A stretch of DNA of 64,000 bases. Origin: Burkholderiales bacterium (GTDB taxonomy: Bacteria; Pseudomonadota; Gammaproteobacteria; Burkholderiales; Casimicrobiaceae). The position numbers and the translations under genes are program-made. Position 1 is the stretch's first letter. Each line of letters starts with the position of its first letter. The stretch is taken from positions 62,001 to 126,000 of the forward strand of contig JANXNI010000032.1 in assembly GCA_025354165.1 (NCBI GenBank). Reading direction: 5' to 3'. The notes under the pieces are model-generated. The model was not told the DNA's origin. It made no database searches and was given only the letters and a program-made list of their open reading frames with translations. This document shows, piece by piece, positions 43,252 through 52,411 of this stretch.

Positions 43252-45237
43252 ATGGCCACCTCCTCCGCTTCCGATCTCCACACCGCCGCCAACTCGATCC
43301 GCATGCTCGCGGTCGATGCTGTTGCGAAAGCCAAATCCGGGCATCAGGGCATGCCGATGGGCATGGCTGAAATCGCCGTAGCCCTTTGGAAAACCAACTC
43401 GCCCAACGACCCCCACATGCGGCATAACCCGGCCAATCCGCATTGGCCGAATCGTGATCGTTTCGTCGTATCGAACGGTCACGGCTCGATGTTGCCGTAC
43501 GCGCTGTTGCATTTGTCGGGGTATGACTTGCCGATGTCGGAGATCGAGAATTTCCGTCAACTACACAGCAAAACGCCGGGCCACCCTGAAGTAGGAATTA
43601 CGCCGGGCATTGAGACGACGACCGGCCCGCTCGGTCAGGGCTTCGCCAACGCGGTCGGTATGGCGCTCTCTGAAAAATTGCTCGCGAAAAAATTTGGCTC
43701 CGTAATCGACCACCGTACCTATGTGTTCATGGGTGATGGTTGCATGATGGAAGGCATTTCGCACGAAGCTGCCTCGCTCGCTGGCGTGCTCGGCCTGAAC
43801 AAACTGATCGCGTTTTACGACGACAACGGCATCTCGATTGACGGCCACGTTGAAGGCTGGTTCCGTGACGACACGGGAGCGCGCTTCCGCGCCTACGGCT
43901 GGAATGTGATCGGCCCGATTGACGGTCAGAGCATTGACGCCGTAGACGCGGCGATCATCGCCGCAAAAACCGAAACATCGCGCCCCACGCTCATCATCTG
44001 CAAAACCGACATCGGTCACGGCTCGCCCAACAAACACGGTACCGCAGAAGCCCACGGCACCGCCGTCATGGGCGATGAAATCGCCGCCACGCGCGCCAAC
44101 ATCGGCTGGATCTTGCCGCCTTTTGAGATGCCCCCGGAAGCCTACGCGGTGCTTGATGCCAAAGCCAGCGGTGCTGCGCTCGAAGCCGCGTGGAACAAAA
44201 TGTTTGCCAGTGCTGACCCGGAATTGAAGCGCCGCCTCGCGAACGATCTGCCAACGAACTACGCGGATATTTTGAAGCAGGCGGTCGATGCCGCCATAGC
44301 CGTCGACAAAGAAGTCGCCACCCGCAAGTCCGCCCAGAACGCGCTCGAATTCTTCGGCCCCGGTTTGCCGGAAATGATTGGCGGTTCAGCCGATCTCACC
44401 GGGTCCAACCTCACCAATCACAAGCAATCAATCGCTGTCACGGCGGACGGCTCGGGCAACCACATCAGCTACGGCGTGCGCGAATTCGGTATGTGTGCGA
44501 TTGCCAACGGCATGGCGCTGCACGGCGGCATCATTCCTTACGTTGGCACCTTTCTCGTGTTTAGCGACTACGCGAGGAACGCTGTGCGCATGGCCGCGCT
44601 GATGAAAATTCGAGTGCTCTACATCTTCACGCATGACTCGATTGGCGTCGGTGAAGATGGCCCAACGCATCAGCCGGTGGAGCATGTGGCCTCACTGCGT
44701 TTGATCCCCGGATTGCATGTGTGGCGTCCGGCCGATTCAATGGAAAGCGCGATTGCGTACGCGAGCGGCATCGAGCGCAAAGATGGCCCGACGATGCTCT
44801 GCCTGTCGCGGCAAAACACGGCTGTGATCAAACGTGATGCCACACATGAAGCGCTGATTCGTCGTGGCGGTTACATCGTTTCTGAAGTGTTGGCACCTGC
44901 GTTGGTGATCATCGCCACCGGCTCGGAAATTGGCCTCGCGCTCTCTGCACAAAAGGCGCTGGCGGAAGCCGACGTGCAAGTGCGCGTCGTCTCGATGCCC
45001 TGCACGCAATTGTTCGATCAGCAAAGCGTGGATTACAAACTGGCCGTCTTGCCGCCGGATGTGCCGAAGCTAGCAATTGAAGCGGGCGTGACCGATGGCT
45101 GGTGGAAATATGTTGGGCTTCACGGAGCGGTGATTGGCATCGATACGTTCGGCGAATCGGCACCTGCGGGCGTGCTGATGAAGCTGTTTGGGTTGACAGT
45201 GGAAAACGTGGTGAACCGCGCCAAATCTTTGCTCTAA
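43252..45237 (+). CDS. tkt: Transketolase
   Basis: The 661-residue thiamine-diphosphate enzyme has [20 protein letters not shown], the TPP motif [18 protein letters not shown]...DDNG, and the pyrimidine-domain signature [19 protein letters not shown]. It transfers two-carbon units in the pentose phosphate or Calvin cycle. It clusters with gap and pgk, the usual carbon-metabolism block of betaproteobacteria. No Calvin-specific genes are seen in the window. It has a weak ribosome site. Confidence 0.96.
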   Translation: MATSSASDLHTAANSIRMLAVDAVAKAKSGHQGMPMGMAEIAVALWKTNSPNDPHMRHNPANPHWPNRDRFVVSNGHGSMLPYALLHLSGYDLPMSEIENFRQLHSKTPGHPEVGITPGIETTTGPLGQGFANAVGMALSEKLLAKKFGSVIDHRTYVFMGDGCMMEGISHEAASLAGVLGLNKLIAFYDDNGISIDGHVEGWFRDDTGARFRAYGWNVIGPIDGQSIDAVDAAIIAAKTETSRPTLIICKTDIGHGSPNKHGTAEAHGTAVMGDEIAATRANIGWILPPFEMPPEAYAVLDAKASGAALEAAWNKMFASADPELKRRLANDLPTNYADILKQAVDAAIAVDKEVATRKSAQNALEFFGPGLPEMIGGSADLTGSNLTNHKQSIAVTADGSGNHISYGVREFGMCAIANGMALHGGIIPYVGTFLVFSDYARNAVRMAALMKIRVLYIFTHDSIGVGEDGPTHQPVEHVASLRLIPGLHVWRPADSMESAIAYASGIERKDGPTMLCLSRQNTAVIKRDATHEALIRRGGYIVSEVLAPALVIIATGSEIGLALSAQKALAEADVQVRVVSMPCTQLFDQQSVDYKLAVLPPDVPKLAIEAGVTDGWWKYVGLHGAVIGIDTFGESAPAGVLMKLFGLTVENVVNRAKSLL

Positions 45238-45254
45238 CTGAAATAAGAACACTC

Positions 45255-45641
45255 ATGCTTCGCAATTTCCTCGCTTCGTTCTGTGTGATTTTTTCGGCCA
45301 TCGCCACTGGCTCGGATTTCTACACTGCTGGGGTTTTACCGTCCGATAGCAGTGGCAGGCCGACGCGAATATCGCAAATCGTTGAATCAATTCCCAATCG
45401 GTTTGAGTGGGCAGATAACAGCGCCAACATTGGGTTCAGTGGCTTAAAGACTCGCATTCGTATTCGGCTTTCGGACACCGGTCAGGTGCGGACGGCAACA
45501 ACTGAAACAACGAGCGGCAACGCAGTTTTCGATGCGGCAGCGATCGAATATGTGAAGAGTTGGGTTTATAGGCAAAACGTTTGTGTACCGAAGGACTGCG
45601 ACGTCGTTATACCCATATTGTTCGCGGGATCTGAGCGCTGA
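45255..45641 (+). CDS. Small exported protein with TonB-C-like domain
   Basis: The 128-residue protein has a signal peptide (MLRNFLASFCVIFSAIATGS). The C-terminal stretch (RIRLSDTGQVRTATTETTSG then FDAAAIEYVKSWVYR) follows the TonB C-terminal pattern. No membrane anchor or Pro-rich spacer is present, so it is not a classical TonB. Two Cys (CVPKDC) near the end may form a disulfide. Its place between tkt and gap is not explained by function. Confidence 0.65.
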   Translation: MLRNFLASFCVIFSAIATGSDFYTAGVLPSDSSGRPTRISQIVESIPNRFEWADNSANIGFSGLKTRIRIRLSDTGQVRTATTETTSGNAVFDAAAIEYVKSWVYRQNVCVPKDCDVVIPILFAGSER

Positions 45642-45684
45642 CACATCACGATTTGATTCACATCCACGTAATTGAGAGAAGAAA

Positions 45685-46692
45685 ATGGCAGTCAAAGTAG
45701 GCATCAACGGTTACGGTCGTATCGGTCGCAACATCCTTCGCGCAGTTTATGAATCGGGCCGCACCGATATCGAAATCGTGGCGATCAATGATCTCGGCGA
45801 CAGCGAAACCAACGCACACCTGACGCGCTACGACACCGCGCACGGCCCGTTCGGCAAGACTGTTGCGGTCGATGGTGACAACCTTGTGATCGAAGGCGAT
45901 CACATCAAGGTGTTCGCGATTAGGAATCCTGCTGAAATTCCTTGGGGCGAGTGTGGTGTGGATGTGGTGCTCGAATGCACCGGCTTGTTCACCAGCAAAG
46001 CACGCGCCAGCGCTCACCTTAGCGGCGGCTCGAAGAAGGTGATCATTTCGGCGCCGGGCGAAAAGGACGTGGACGCAACGGTGGTTTACGGCGTGAACCA
46101 CAGTGTCCTCAAAGCAAGCGACACCGTGATCTCGAACGCGAGCTGCACGACCAACTGCCTGGCACCGCTGGCAATGGTTTTGCACAAGGAAGTGGGCATC
46201 GTCAACGGGCTGATGAACACGATCCACAGCTACACCAACGATCAGGTGTTGACCGACGTGTTCCACAAAGATTTACGTCGCGCGCGCGCCGCCGCGCACA
46301 ACATGATTCCAACGAAAACGGGCGCCGCCGCCGCCGTCGGTCTCGTCCTGCCAGAACTCAACGGCAAACTTGACGGCTTCTCGGTTCGCGTGCCCACGAT
46401 CAACGTATCGTTCGTTGATTTGTCGTTCATCGCCAACCGCGAAACGACGGTCGAAGAAGTCAACCAGATCATGAAAGCCGCAGCCGATGGCCCGCTCAAA
46501 AACGTGCTCGCCTACAGCGACGGCCCGCTCGTCTCCAGCGACTTCAACCACAACCCGCACAGCTCGGTGTTTGACGCGACCTGCACCAAAGTATCGGGAC
46601 GTCTGGTCAAGGTGTGCTCGTGGTATGACAACGAATGGGGCTTCTCGAACCGCATGCTGGATACGACGGTGGCGTTGATGGCGGCGAAGTAA
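45685..46692 (+). CDS. gap: Glyceraldehyde-3-phosphate dehydrogenase, type I
   Basis: The 335-residue enzyme has the NAD-binding start [13 protein letters not shown], catalytic Cys154 in [11 protein letters not shown] and the C-terminal [15 protein letters not shown]. It interconverts glyceraldehyde-3-phosphate and 1,3-bisphosphoglycerate in the cytoplasm, upstream of Pgk. The ribosome site GAGAGAAG is close to the start. Confidence 0.97.
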   Translation: MAVKVGINGYGRIGRNILRAVYESGRTDIEIVAINDLGDSETNAHLTRYDTAHGPFGKTVAVDGDNLVIEGDHIKVFAIRNPAEIPWGECGVDVVLECTGLFTSKARASAHLSGGSKKVIISAPGEKDVDATVVYGVNHSVLKASDTVISNASCTTNCLAPLAMVLHKEVGIVNGLMNTIHSYTNDQVLTDVFHKDLRRARAAAHNMIPTKTGAAAAVGLVLPELNGKLDGFSVRVPTINVSFVDLSFIANRETTVEEVNQIMKAAADGPLKNVLAYSDGPLVSSDFNHNPHSSVFDATCTKVSGRLVKVCSWYDNEWGFSNRMLDTTVALMAAK

Positions 46693-46704
46693 GGCATTGT
46701 TCGG

Positions 46705-47211
46705 ATGAACATCGATTCGATTGTCATCCGCCGTACGCGGGTCACGGATCTACCGTCGCTCATTGATTGCTTGAATCCGGTCTTTTTGGAGCGGCGGTAT
46801 CTGGCCATTACCGAGGCGATTCCGGTTGGCGAAGCGCTGAACTATCACGCCACCCATATTTTGGCCGGGCATCCGCATTTCGTAGCGCTCGAAGGCGAAT
46901 GTGTGGTGGGATTGTGCGACGCAGTACCCGCAGCGGCACCGCGCATCGCGGCGCTGGCGCATGTGGGAACGCTTGGTATGTTGCTCTCGCCCGATTATCG
47001 AGGTCGTGGGCTGGGTGAACGTCTGTTGCGTACCACGCTGGCCGCGTGCAAGGGTCGCTGGGAACGCATCGAGCTCAACGTCTACAGTCACAACGAGCGC
47101 GCGCACCAGTTGTATCTGCGCTGCGGCTTCATCGAAGATGGTCGTCGCATCGGTGCTTGGAAGCTCGACGGCGTGACCTCCGACATCATCGCGATGTCAA
47201 TTTTTCTGTAG
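46705..47211 (+). CDS. GNAT-family N-acetyltransferase
   Basis: The 168-residue protein has an acetyl-CoA binding motif [20 protein letters not shown] and a following [24 protein letters not shown], typical of the RimI/phosphinothricin acetyltransferase-like GNATs. Its substrate is unknown. Its stop codon (47209-47211) lies inside the left arm of the REP-like palindrome at 47207, so the repeat may define the gene's end. Confidence 0.88.
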   Translation: MNIDSIVIRRTRVTDLPSLIDCLNPVFLERRYLAITEAIPVGEALNYHATHILAGHPHFVALEGECVVGLCDAVPAAAPRIAALAHVGTLGMLLSPDYRGRGLGERLLRTTLAACKGRWERIELNVYSHNERAHQLYLRCGFIEDGRRIGAWKLDGVTSDIIAMSIFL

Positions 47212-47263
47212 GAGCGGCGAGCGCCGCGAACGCTACCTATCCGCGGCTCTCGCCGCTCCTACA
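47207..47263. repeat. REP-like palindrome supplying the GNAT stop codon
   Basis: Left arm TGTAGGAGCGGCGAGCGCCG (47207 on) pairs with right arm 47241-47263 (CCGCGGCTCTCGCCGCTCC...). The stop TAG of the GNAT gene is within the left arm. pgk starts 19 bases after the repeat. Confidence 0.85.
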
Positions 47264-47281
47264 TCGGTCCAGGCAGACAGC

Positions 47282-48466
47282 ATGAACTTCAAAAAACTCA
47301 CCGATCTCAACCTCAAAAACCAGCGCGTGTTCATCCGCGCCGATCTCAATGTGCCGCAGGATGACGCGGGCAACATCACGGATGACACGCGAATTCGGGC
47401 TTCGGTGTCGGGGATTGCCTTTGCGGTGAAGGCGGGGGCGGCGGTGATGGTGACGTCACATCTGGGTCGTCCAACTGAGGGCGAAGTGAAGCCGGAAGAT
47501 TCGCTGGCACCGATTGCCAAACGTCTCTCCGAATTGCTGGGCCAGCCCGTGCGCTTGATCGCCGATTGGGTGGACGGTGGGTTTAAGGTTGCGCCGGGCG
47601 AAGTCGTGCTTTTAGAAAACTGCCGCTGCAACAAAGGTGAGAAAAAGAACGACGAAGCGCTGGCCAGGAAGATGGCCGCGCTGTGCGATGTTTACGCCAA
47701 TGACGCGTTCGGCACCGCGCATCGGGCGGAGGCGACGACAGAAGGCATCGCTCGCTTCGCCAAAACGGCCTGTGCGGGACCGTTGTTGGCGGGCGAGCTC
47801 TCTGCCCTCGGCGCGGCGTTACTCGCGCCAAAACGGCCATTGGTGGCGATTGTGGCCGGTTCCAAAGTGTCAACCAAGCTCACGATCCTCGCGTCGCTCG
47901 CCGACAAGGTGGATCAGTTGATCGTCGGCGGCGGCATCGCCAACACATTTCTTGCCGCGCAAGGCTTCAAAATCGGCAAGTCGTTAGCCGAAGCTGATTT
48001 GGTTCACGAGGCGAAAGCGATCATCGACAAGATGGCCGCGCGCGGTGCGTCGGTGCCGCTACCAACCGACGTCGTCTGCGCCACCGAATTTTCGCCAACC
48101 GCAACGTCGACCACCAAATCGCTGGCAGAAGTCACCGCCGACGACATGATTCTCGACATCGGCCCGCAGAGTGCAGCAGCCCTCGCTCACACGCTCGAAA
48201 CCGCAGGCACCATCGTGTGGAACGGCCCGGTCGGTGTGTTCGAGTTCGATCAGTTCGCGGGCGGCACCAAGGCCATCGCAGCGGCCATCACGGCATCTCC
48301 GGCGTTCTCCATCGCGGGCGGCGGCGACACAATTGCCGCAATCAACAAATTCGGCATCGCCGACCACGTGAGCTACATCTCGACGGCGGGCGGCGCGTTT
48401 CTGGAGTTTCTGGAAGGCAAAACATTGCCAGCGGTCGCAGCGCTTGAGGCGCGATTCAACGCATAA
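47282..48466 (+). CDS. pgk: Phosphoglycerate kinase
   Basis: The 394-residue protein has the N-terminal [17 protein letters not shown] and [16 protein letters not shown] substrate segments. The C-terminal domain has the nucleotide site [13 protein letters not shown] and [13 protein letters not shown]. It is the cytoplasmic glycolytic/gluconeogenic enzyme. It follows gap and tkt, separated by the GNAT gene and a repeat. Its stop codon overlaps the left arm of nested repeat copy E. Confidence 0.97.
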   Translation: MNFKKLTDLNLKNQRVFIRADLNVPQDDAGNITDDTRIRASVSGIAFAVKAGAAVMVTSHLGRPTEGEVKPEDSLAPIAKRLSELLGQPVRLIADWVDGGFKVAPGEVVLLENCRCNKGEKKNDEALARKMAALCDVYANDAFGTAHRAEATTEGIARFAKTACAGPLLAGELSALGAALLAPKRPLVAIVAGSKVSTKLTILASLADKVDQLIVGGGIANTFLAAQGFKIGKSLAEADLVHEAKAIIDKMAARGASVPLPTDVVCATEFSPTATSTTKSLAEVTADDMILDIGPQSAAALAHTLETAGTIVWNGPVGVFEFDQFAGGTKAIAAAITASPAFSIAGGGDTIAAINKFGIADHVSYISTAGGAFLEFLEGKTLPAVAALEARFNA

Positions 48467-48583
48467 GCTTTCCACTGAAATCCATATTTATTCGGGGCTG
48501 ACGCTTATTTATGGCAAAAGTCGACTTTTGACATTATTTGCAATTAGCCCCGGTGTATACGTCGTTTCACGATAAAGCTGTTT
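48465..48583. repeat. 120-nt nested inverted repeat, copy E
   Basis: Outer arms AAGCTTT (from 48465) and AAAGCTGTTT (48574-48583) surround inner arms GGGGCT (48494-48499) and AGCCCC (48546-48551). The right flank (GTCGTTTCA...AAAGCTGTT) is nearly identical to copy D. The left arm begins in the pgk stop codon. The remaining 100 bases to the next gene hold no clear signal. Confidence 0.75.
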
Positions 48584-48683
48584 ATTCAAAATCGGTTTAG
48601 CCGCATCGTGATCGCAGGCATCCTGCGCTGCGACCCCGCGCGTTTGGCACAATGCTCGACTACGCTTTTGAAACCGTCGCAAC

Positions 48684-50363
48684 ATGTTCCCTTACGATCG
48701 CTTCGTCAAATTTGAAGAACTCACCGCCCTGCTGCGCGTCGCTGCCGATACCCACCCCAATTTAGCCCGAGTCGCCTCCATTGGCGCGAGCCACGAAGGC
48801 CGCTCGATCTGGTGCGTGACCATCACCAATTACGCGACTGGCGAGCCGCTGACCAAGCCCGCGTTCTACGTCGACGCCAATATTCACGCGACCGAGCTTT
48901 CCGGCTCCGTCGCCGCCTTGAAGCTCGTCGACACGCTGCTGTCCAACTACGGCAAACGCGACGACATCACCCGCTTGCTGGATACGCGTACGATCTACGT
49001 GATTCCTCGCGTGAACCCGGACGGCGCGGAATGGGCGATGGCCGACAAGCCAAAGTACATCCGCTCGTCCACACGCCCTTACCCGTACAACGAGGATGCA
49101 ATTGAAGGCCTTGAGGCCGAGGACATCGACGGCGATGGCCGCATCCTGATGATGCGCATTCCGGACGTGAACGGACCGTGGAAGAAGCACGCGACCGAAA
49201 CGCGCCTGATGGTGCGCCGCGATCCGGTGGAAACCGGAGGCGAATATTTTCGCATCGTCTCCGAAGGTCGCATCAAGAATTACGACGGCTTCAGCCTGCC
49301 GGTCGCACGCCCGAAAACTGGACTCGATCTCAATCGCAATTTCCCGGAAGAATGGCGCGGCGAAGGCGAGCAGCTGGGTGCCGGCGATTTCCCGACCAGC
49401 GAGCCGGAAGTGCGCGCTTGCGTGGAGTTCATCAACACCCATCGCAATATTTGCGGCGGCCTCTTCTTCCATACCTGGAGCGGCGTGCTACTGCGGCCCT
49501 TCGGCACCAAGGCTGATGATGAAATGCCGCCCGAGGATTTGTGGGTATTCAAGACTCAGGGCGACAAGGGCACCGAGCTCACCGGCTACCCGGCGATCAG
49601 CGTGTTCCACGAGTTTAAATACCATCCAAAAGAGACCATCACCGGCACACAGGATTGGCTCTACACCGTGCTCGGTTCCTACGCTTGGGTGGTCGAGATC
49701 TGGTGCCCGATGCGCGAAGCTGGTATCACGGGCTACAAGTACATCGACTGGTTCCGCGATCATCCAGTCGAGGATGACATGAAGCTCCTCAAATGGTCCG
49801 ACGAGACACATAAAGGCAAGGGCTACGTCGACTGGTATTCATACGATCACCCAGAGCTGGGCAAGGTCGAACTCGGTGGCTGGAACCGCATTTACACGTT
49901 CAGCAATCCGCCGCCGCACCTCATGGAAAAAGAGGTCAATAAGTTTCCGGAGTGGATTATTTTTCAGGCACTGATGTCGCCGAAGCTGGAGCATCATTCG
50001 ACCAAAGTCACCGCGCTGGGCAACGATTTGTGGCGCATTGATTTTGGCGTGCACAACACGGGCTATCTGCCAAGCGATGTGAGCAAACTCACTCGCAAAA
50101 CCAAACTCGTGCGTGGCGTGATGGGCGAGATCACTTTGCCTGAAGGCGCAACGCTGGTGGAAGGTAAATCGCGCATCGAAGGCACGCAACTCGAAGGTAG
50201 AAACAATAATCACACGCTGGTAAGCTTTTTCCCCGGTGCTAACGCCACGCAGGATCGACAGCGATTTACGTGGATCGTGCGCGCCACAGCGGGCAGCACG
50301 ATTGCCCTCACCGCGAAGCATGATCGCGCTGGCCATGTCACGCAACAAGTCACATTGAACTAG
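48684..50363 (+). CDS. M14-family zinc carboxypeptidase
   Basis: The 559-residue protein has an M14 peptidase domain. ANIHATE supplies His68 and Glu71, GLDLNRNFPEEW carries the Arg/Asn substrate pair, FFHTWSGVLLRPFG gives the third zinc ligand and WVVEIWCPMREAG supplies the catalytic Glu. A C-terminal beta domain (about 430-559, starting MSPKLEHHSTKVTALGN) follows. No signal peptide is visible, so it is probably cytoplasmic. The substrate is unknown. Confidence 0.9.
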   Translation: MFPYDRFVKFEELTALLRVAADTHPNLARVASIGASHEGRSIWCVTITNYATGEPLTKPAFYVDANIHATELSGSVAALKLVDTLLSNYGKRDDITRLLDTRTIYVIPRVNPDGAEWAMADKPKYIRSSTRPYPYNEDAIEGLEAEDIDGDGRILMMRIPDVNGPWKKHATETRLMVRRDPVETGGEYFRIVSEGRIKNYDGFSLPVARPKTGLDLNRNFPEEWRGEGEQLGAGDFPTSEPEVRACVEFINTHRNICGGLFFHTWSGVLLRPFGTKADDEMPPEDLWVFKTQGDKGTELTGYPAISVFHEFKYHPKETITGTQDWLYTVLGSYAWVVEIWCPMREAGITGYKYIDWFRDHPVEDDMKLLKWSDETHKGKGYVDWYSYDHPELGKVELGGWNRIYTFSNPPPHLMEKEVNKFPEWIIFQALMSPKLEHHSTKVTALGNDLWRIDFGVHNTGYLPSDVSKLTRKTKLVRGVMGEITLPEGATLVEGKSRIEGTQLEGRNNNHTLVSFFPGANATQDRQRFTWIVRATAGSTIALTAKHDRAGHVTQQVTLN

Positions 50364-50374
50364 AAAGTCACATC

Positions 50375-50947
50375 ATGTCAAGCGGTGGATTTCACGTACA
50401 CGGCCCTCACGATCACGAACTCGAGCACGCCGGACAGCATGGCGATACGCATGCCGGTGCGATTGCGGTCGTCACCGCCATCATCGCCACCATTGGCGCA
50501 ATCTTCGCCTACATGGGCGGCGCGACGCAGGCCAATGCGGGGCTGTACAAAAACAACGCTGCCATCAAGAAGACCGAAGCGTCCAACCAGTGGAATTATT
50601 ATCAGGCCAAGAGCAGTAAGCAAAACCTGAGCGAGCTGGCCATCGAGTTGGCACCGCCGACGAAGCAGGCGTTCTACACCGAAGAAATCGCCCGCTACAA
50701 AAAAGAAAAAGCGGATATCAAGAAAGATGCCGAAAAGCTAGAAGCCGCGTCGACCGAGTGGGACAAGAAGAGCGACGACGAGATGCATCAGCATCATCGC
50801 TGGGCGCAAGCGACGACCGCGCTTCAGATTGCCATTGCCCTAGCTGCGATTGCGCTGCTCACCAAGAAACGTTGGGTTGAGTATGGAATGTACGGTGTAG
50901 CCGCGCTGGGAGCAGTGGTTGGCGTACTTGCGGTAATGCACGTCTAA
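50375..50947 (+). CDS. DUF4337-like membrane protein
   Basis: The 190-residue protein starts with a His-rich stretch (FHVHGPHDHELEHAGQHGDTH). It has one helix near residues 26-48 (AGAIAVVTAIIATIGAIFAYM), a charged coiled-coil-like middle rich in Lys and Glu (YKKEKADIKKDAEKLEA) and two C-terminal helices (ALQIAIALAAIALL and YGVAALGAVVGVLAVM). The pattern resembles DUF4337 proteins, whose function is unknown. It lies 11 bases after the carboxypeptidase. Confidence 0.75.
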   Translation: MSSGGFHVHGPHDHELEHAGQHGDTHAGAIAVVTAIIATIGAIFAYMGGATQANAGLYKNNAAIKKTEASNQWNYYQAKSSKQNLSELAIELAPPTKQAFYTEEIARYKKEKADIKKDAEKLEAASTEWDKKSDDEMHQHHRWAQATTALQIAIALAAIALLTKKRWVEYGMYGVAALGAVVGVLAVMHV

Positions 50948-51003
50948 ATTGATGCTGCCGCCGTGGCTGCAACCCATGAGCCTGACCGAAGCGCGCTGTG
51001 ACG

Positions 51004-51066
51004 ATGGCGGCCGCGACTGATGTTTTGACCGAATGGCAAACGAATTACCGCAGCGGTAATTTTTTT
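51004..51066 (+). other. Possible N-terminal codons of the GT2-like gene, separated by a T7 tract
   Basis: A frame starting ATG 51004 (MAAATDVLTEWQTNYRSGNF) reaches a run of seven T (51060-51066). Removing one T would join it to the downstream frame as NFLAVVKAFEAR, a natural-looking continuation. Without that change the downstream frame has only a TTG at 51065 and no ribosome site. It could be a slippage site, a recent mutation or a sequencing error. Confidence 0.55.
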
Positions 51067-52411
51067 GGCCGTTGTGAAAGCCTTCGAGGCACGATCATCG
51101 GTCGATCTGTCGGCGGAATTACGGCAGATTGCCGCCCAAAGTTATCTTCAACTTGGCGCCTCCGAAGTGGCGTTGGCGCTTTTCATTGCGGCCACCGAAC
51201 AGTATGTTGAGCAGCAGTCAGTCAACGCCAGTATTTGTCTGGCCAATGTTTTCGCGGTATTGTCACGACAACACTTGTTTGAAGCTGCAGAATTCGTCGC
51301 ACTCTCGTCGCTCATGCTGCCAGCCGCTTGCGACGCACAGATCATCACAATTAGAGCGCTGATAGGAATGTACGTGAATCGCAGCAACTGGGGCCTTGCC
51401 AGCGCTTCGCTTGTCGCTGCCAGTCGTTACGCTTCAGCCCGCGCGTTGGCATTAAGCTCGCTGCTAGAAATGGCCACACGAGACCCTCCTATCATTGCCA
51501 AGCCGGAAGCCGCGTGTGTCGCTGCGGTCACTATCGATGCTGTGTCAAAAATCAGTTTTATCGTTTGCAGTGTTAACGACGCTCGATTTGACGCATTTAG
51601 CACGGACTGTGCGGCTGCCTTTTTGGGCGATTCTTACGAGGTCATCCGCATCAACGATGCCCATTCCATGTGCGAGGGATATAACCGTGGCATGGCGCAT
51701 GCCATTGGGGACATTCTGGTCTTTTGTCATGATGATATTGAGTTTCTATTCGGCGGCGGCGCGGCGCGTTTGACTCAGGCGCTTGCATCTGCGGACGTCA
51801 TTTGCTGTGTCGGTGCCGACGAGTGCGTCGGCCCTTCTTGGACGTACTCACCCGTTGAAAGCATGCAAGGTTCGATGGCCATGCCGGTGGATGATGGTCG
51901 TTACGTAGTCAGCATAGTGGGCGTAGCTGATGAGCGTCGTCCATTGCGAACGGGCGATGGATGTTTCATTGCATGCCGGGCCGATGTTGCGCGCCAATTG
52001 CGCTGGGACGACGCCACATTTACGCACTTTCACATGTATGACGCAGACTTTTGTATCCGTGCCAGCAATGCGGGCTTTCGCGTACAACATGCGCCTGCGC
52101 TTCCTGTCAGTCACCGATCGCCCGGTGCTTACGATGAAAGCTGGCAGGAGGAAGCCGAAAAGTTCAACCGCAAGCATGGCATGCGCTTTCCTGCCGTGAA
52201 ACCAACGAATCCCTGGGTGGCGACATACATCAAAGATCGCATGAGTGCGACGCGCTGCCTGGCTCAACTTGACTGCCTCACCTCGCTCAACTGGCGCAAC
52301 ATGCTGGCTCGGCGTAGGGCGGATATCTCGACACTTGCGATATCTCAATGTTTGCCGCTGGCGGCACTAAGAAACGTGTCCGAGCCTGAATCTCAAATGG
52401 AAATACTTTGA
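51065..52411 (+). CDS. GT2-like glycosyltransferase (StrF-type), N-terminus possibly frameshifted
   Basis: This 448-residue frame has a helical N-terminal region and, from about residue 160, a GT-A-like domain. ISFIVCSVNDARFDAF is followed by GYNRGMAHAIGDILVFCHDDIEF with the HDD metal motif, then GDGCFIACRADVARQLRWDD and a FHMYDADFCIRASNAGF segment. This matches the StrF-type glycosyl transferase family. It is four bases upstream of the OGT-like gene (TTGA overlap). Together they probably glycosylate a protein or surface polymer. The only start in this frame is TTG 51065; see the preceding feature for the likely missing start. Confidence 0.75.
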   Translation: MAVVKAFEARSSVDLSAELRQIAAQSYLQLGASEVALALFIAATEQYVEQQSVNASICLANVFAVLSRQHLFEAAEFVALSSLMLPAACDAQIITIRALIGMYVNRSNWGLASASLVAASRYASARALALSSLLEMATRDPPIIAKPEAACVAAVTIDAVSKISFIVCSVNDARFDAFSTDCAAAFLGDSYEVIRINDAHSMCEGYNRGMAHAIGDILVFCHDDIEFLFGGGAARLTQALASADVICCVGADECVGPSWTYSPVESMQGSMAMPVDDGRYVVSIVGVADERRPLRTGDGCFIACRADVARQLRWDDATFTHFHMYDADFCIRASNAGFRVQHAPALPVSHRSPGAYDESWQEEAEKFNRKHGMRFPAVKPTNPWVATYIKDRMSATRCLAQLDCLTSLNWRNMLARRRADISTLAISQCLPLAALRNVSEPESQMEIL

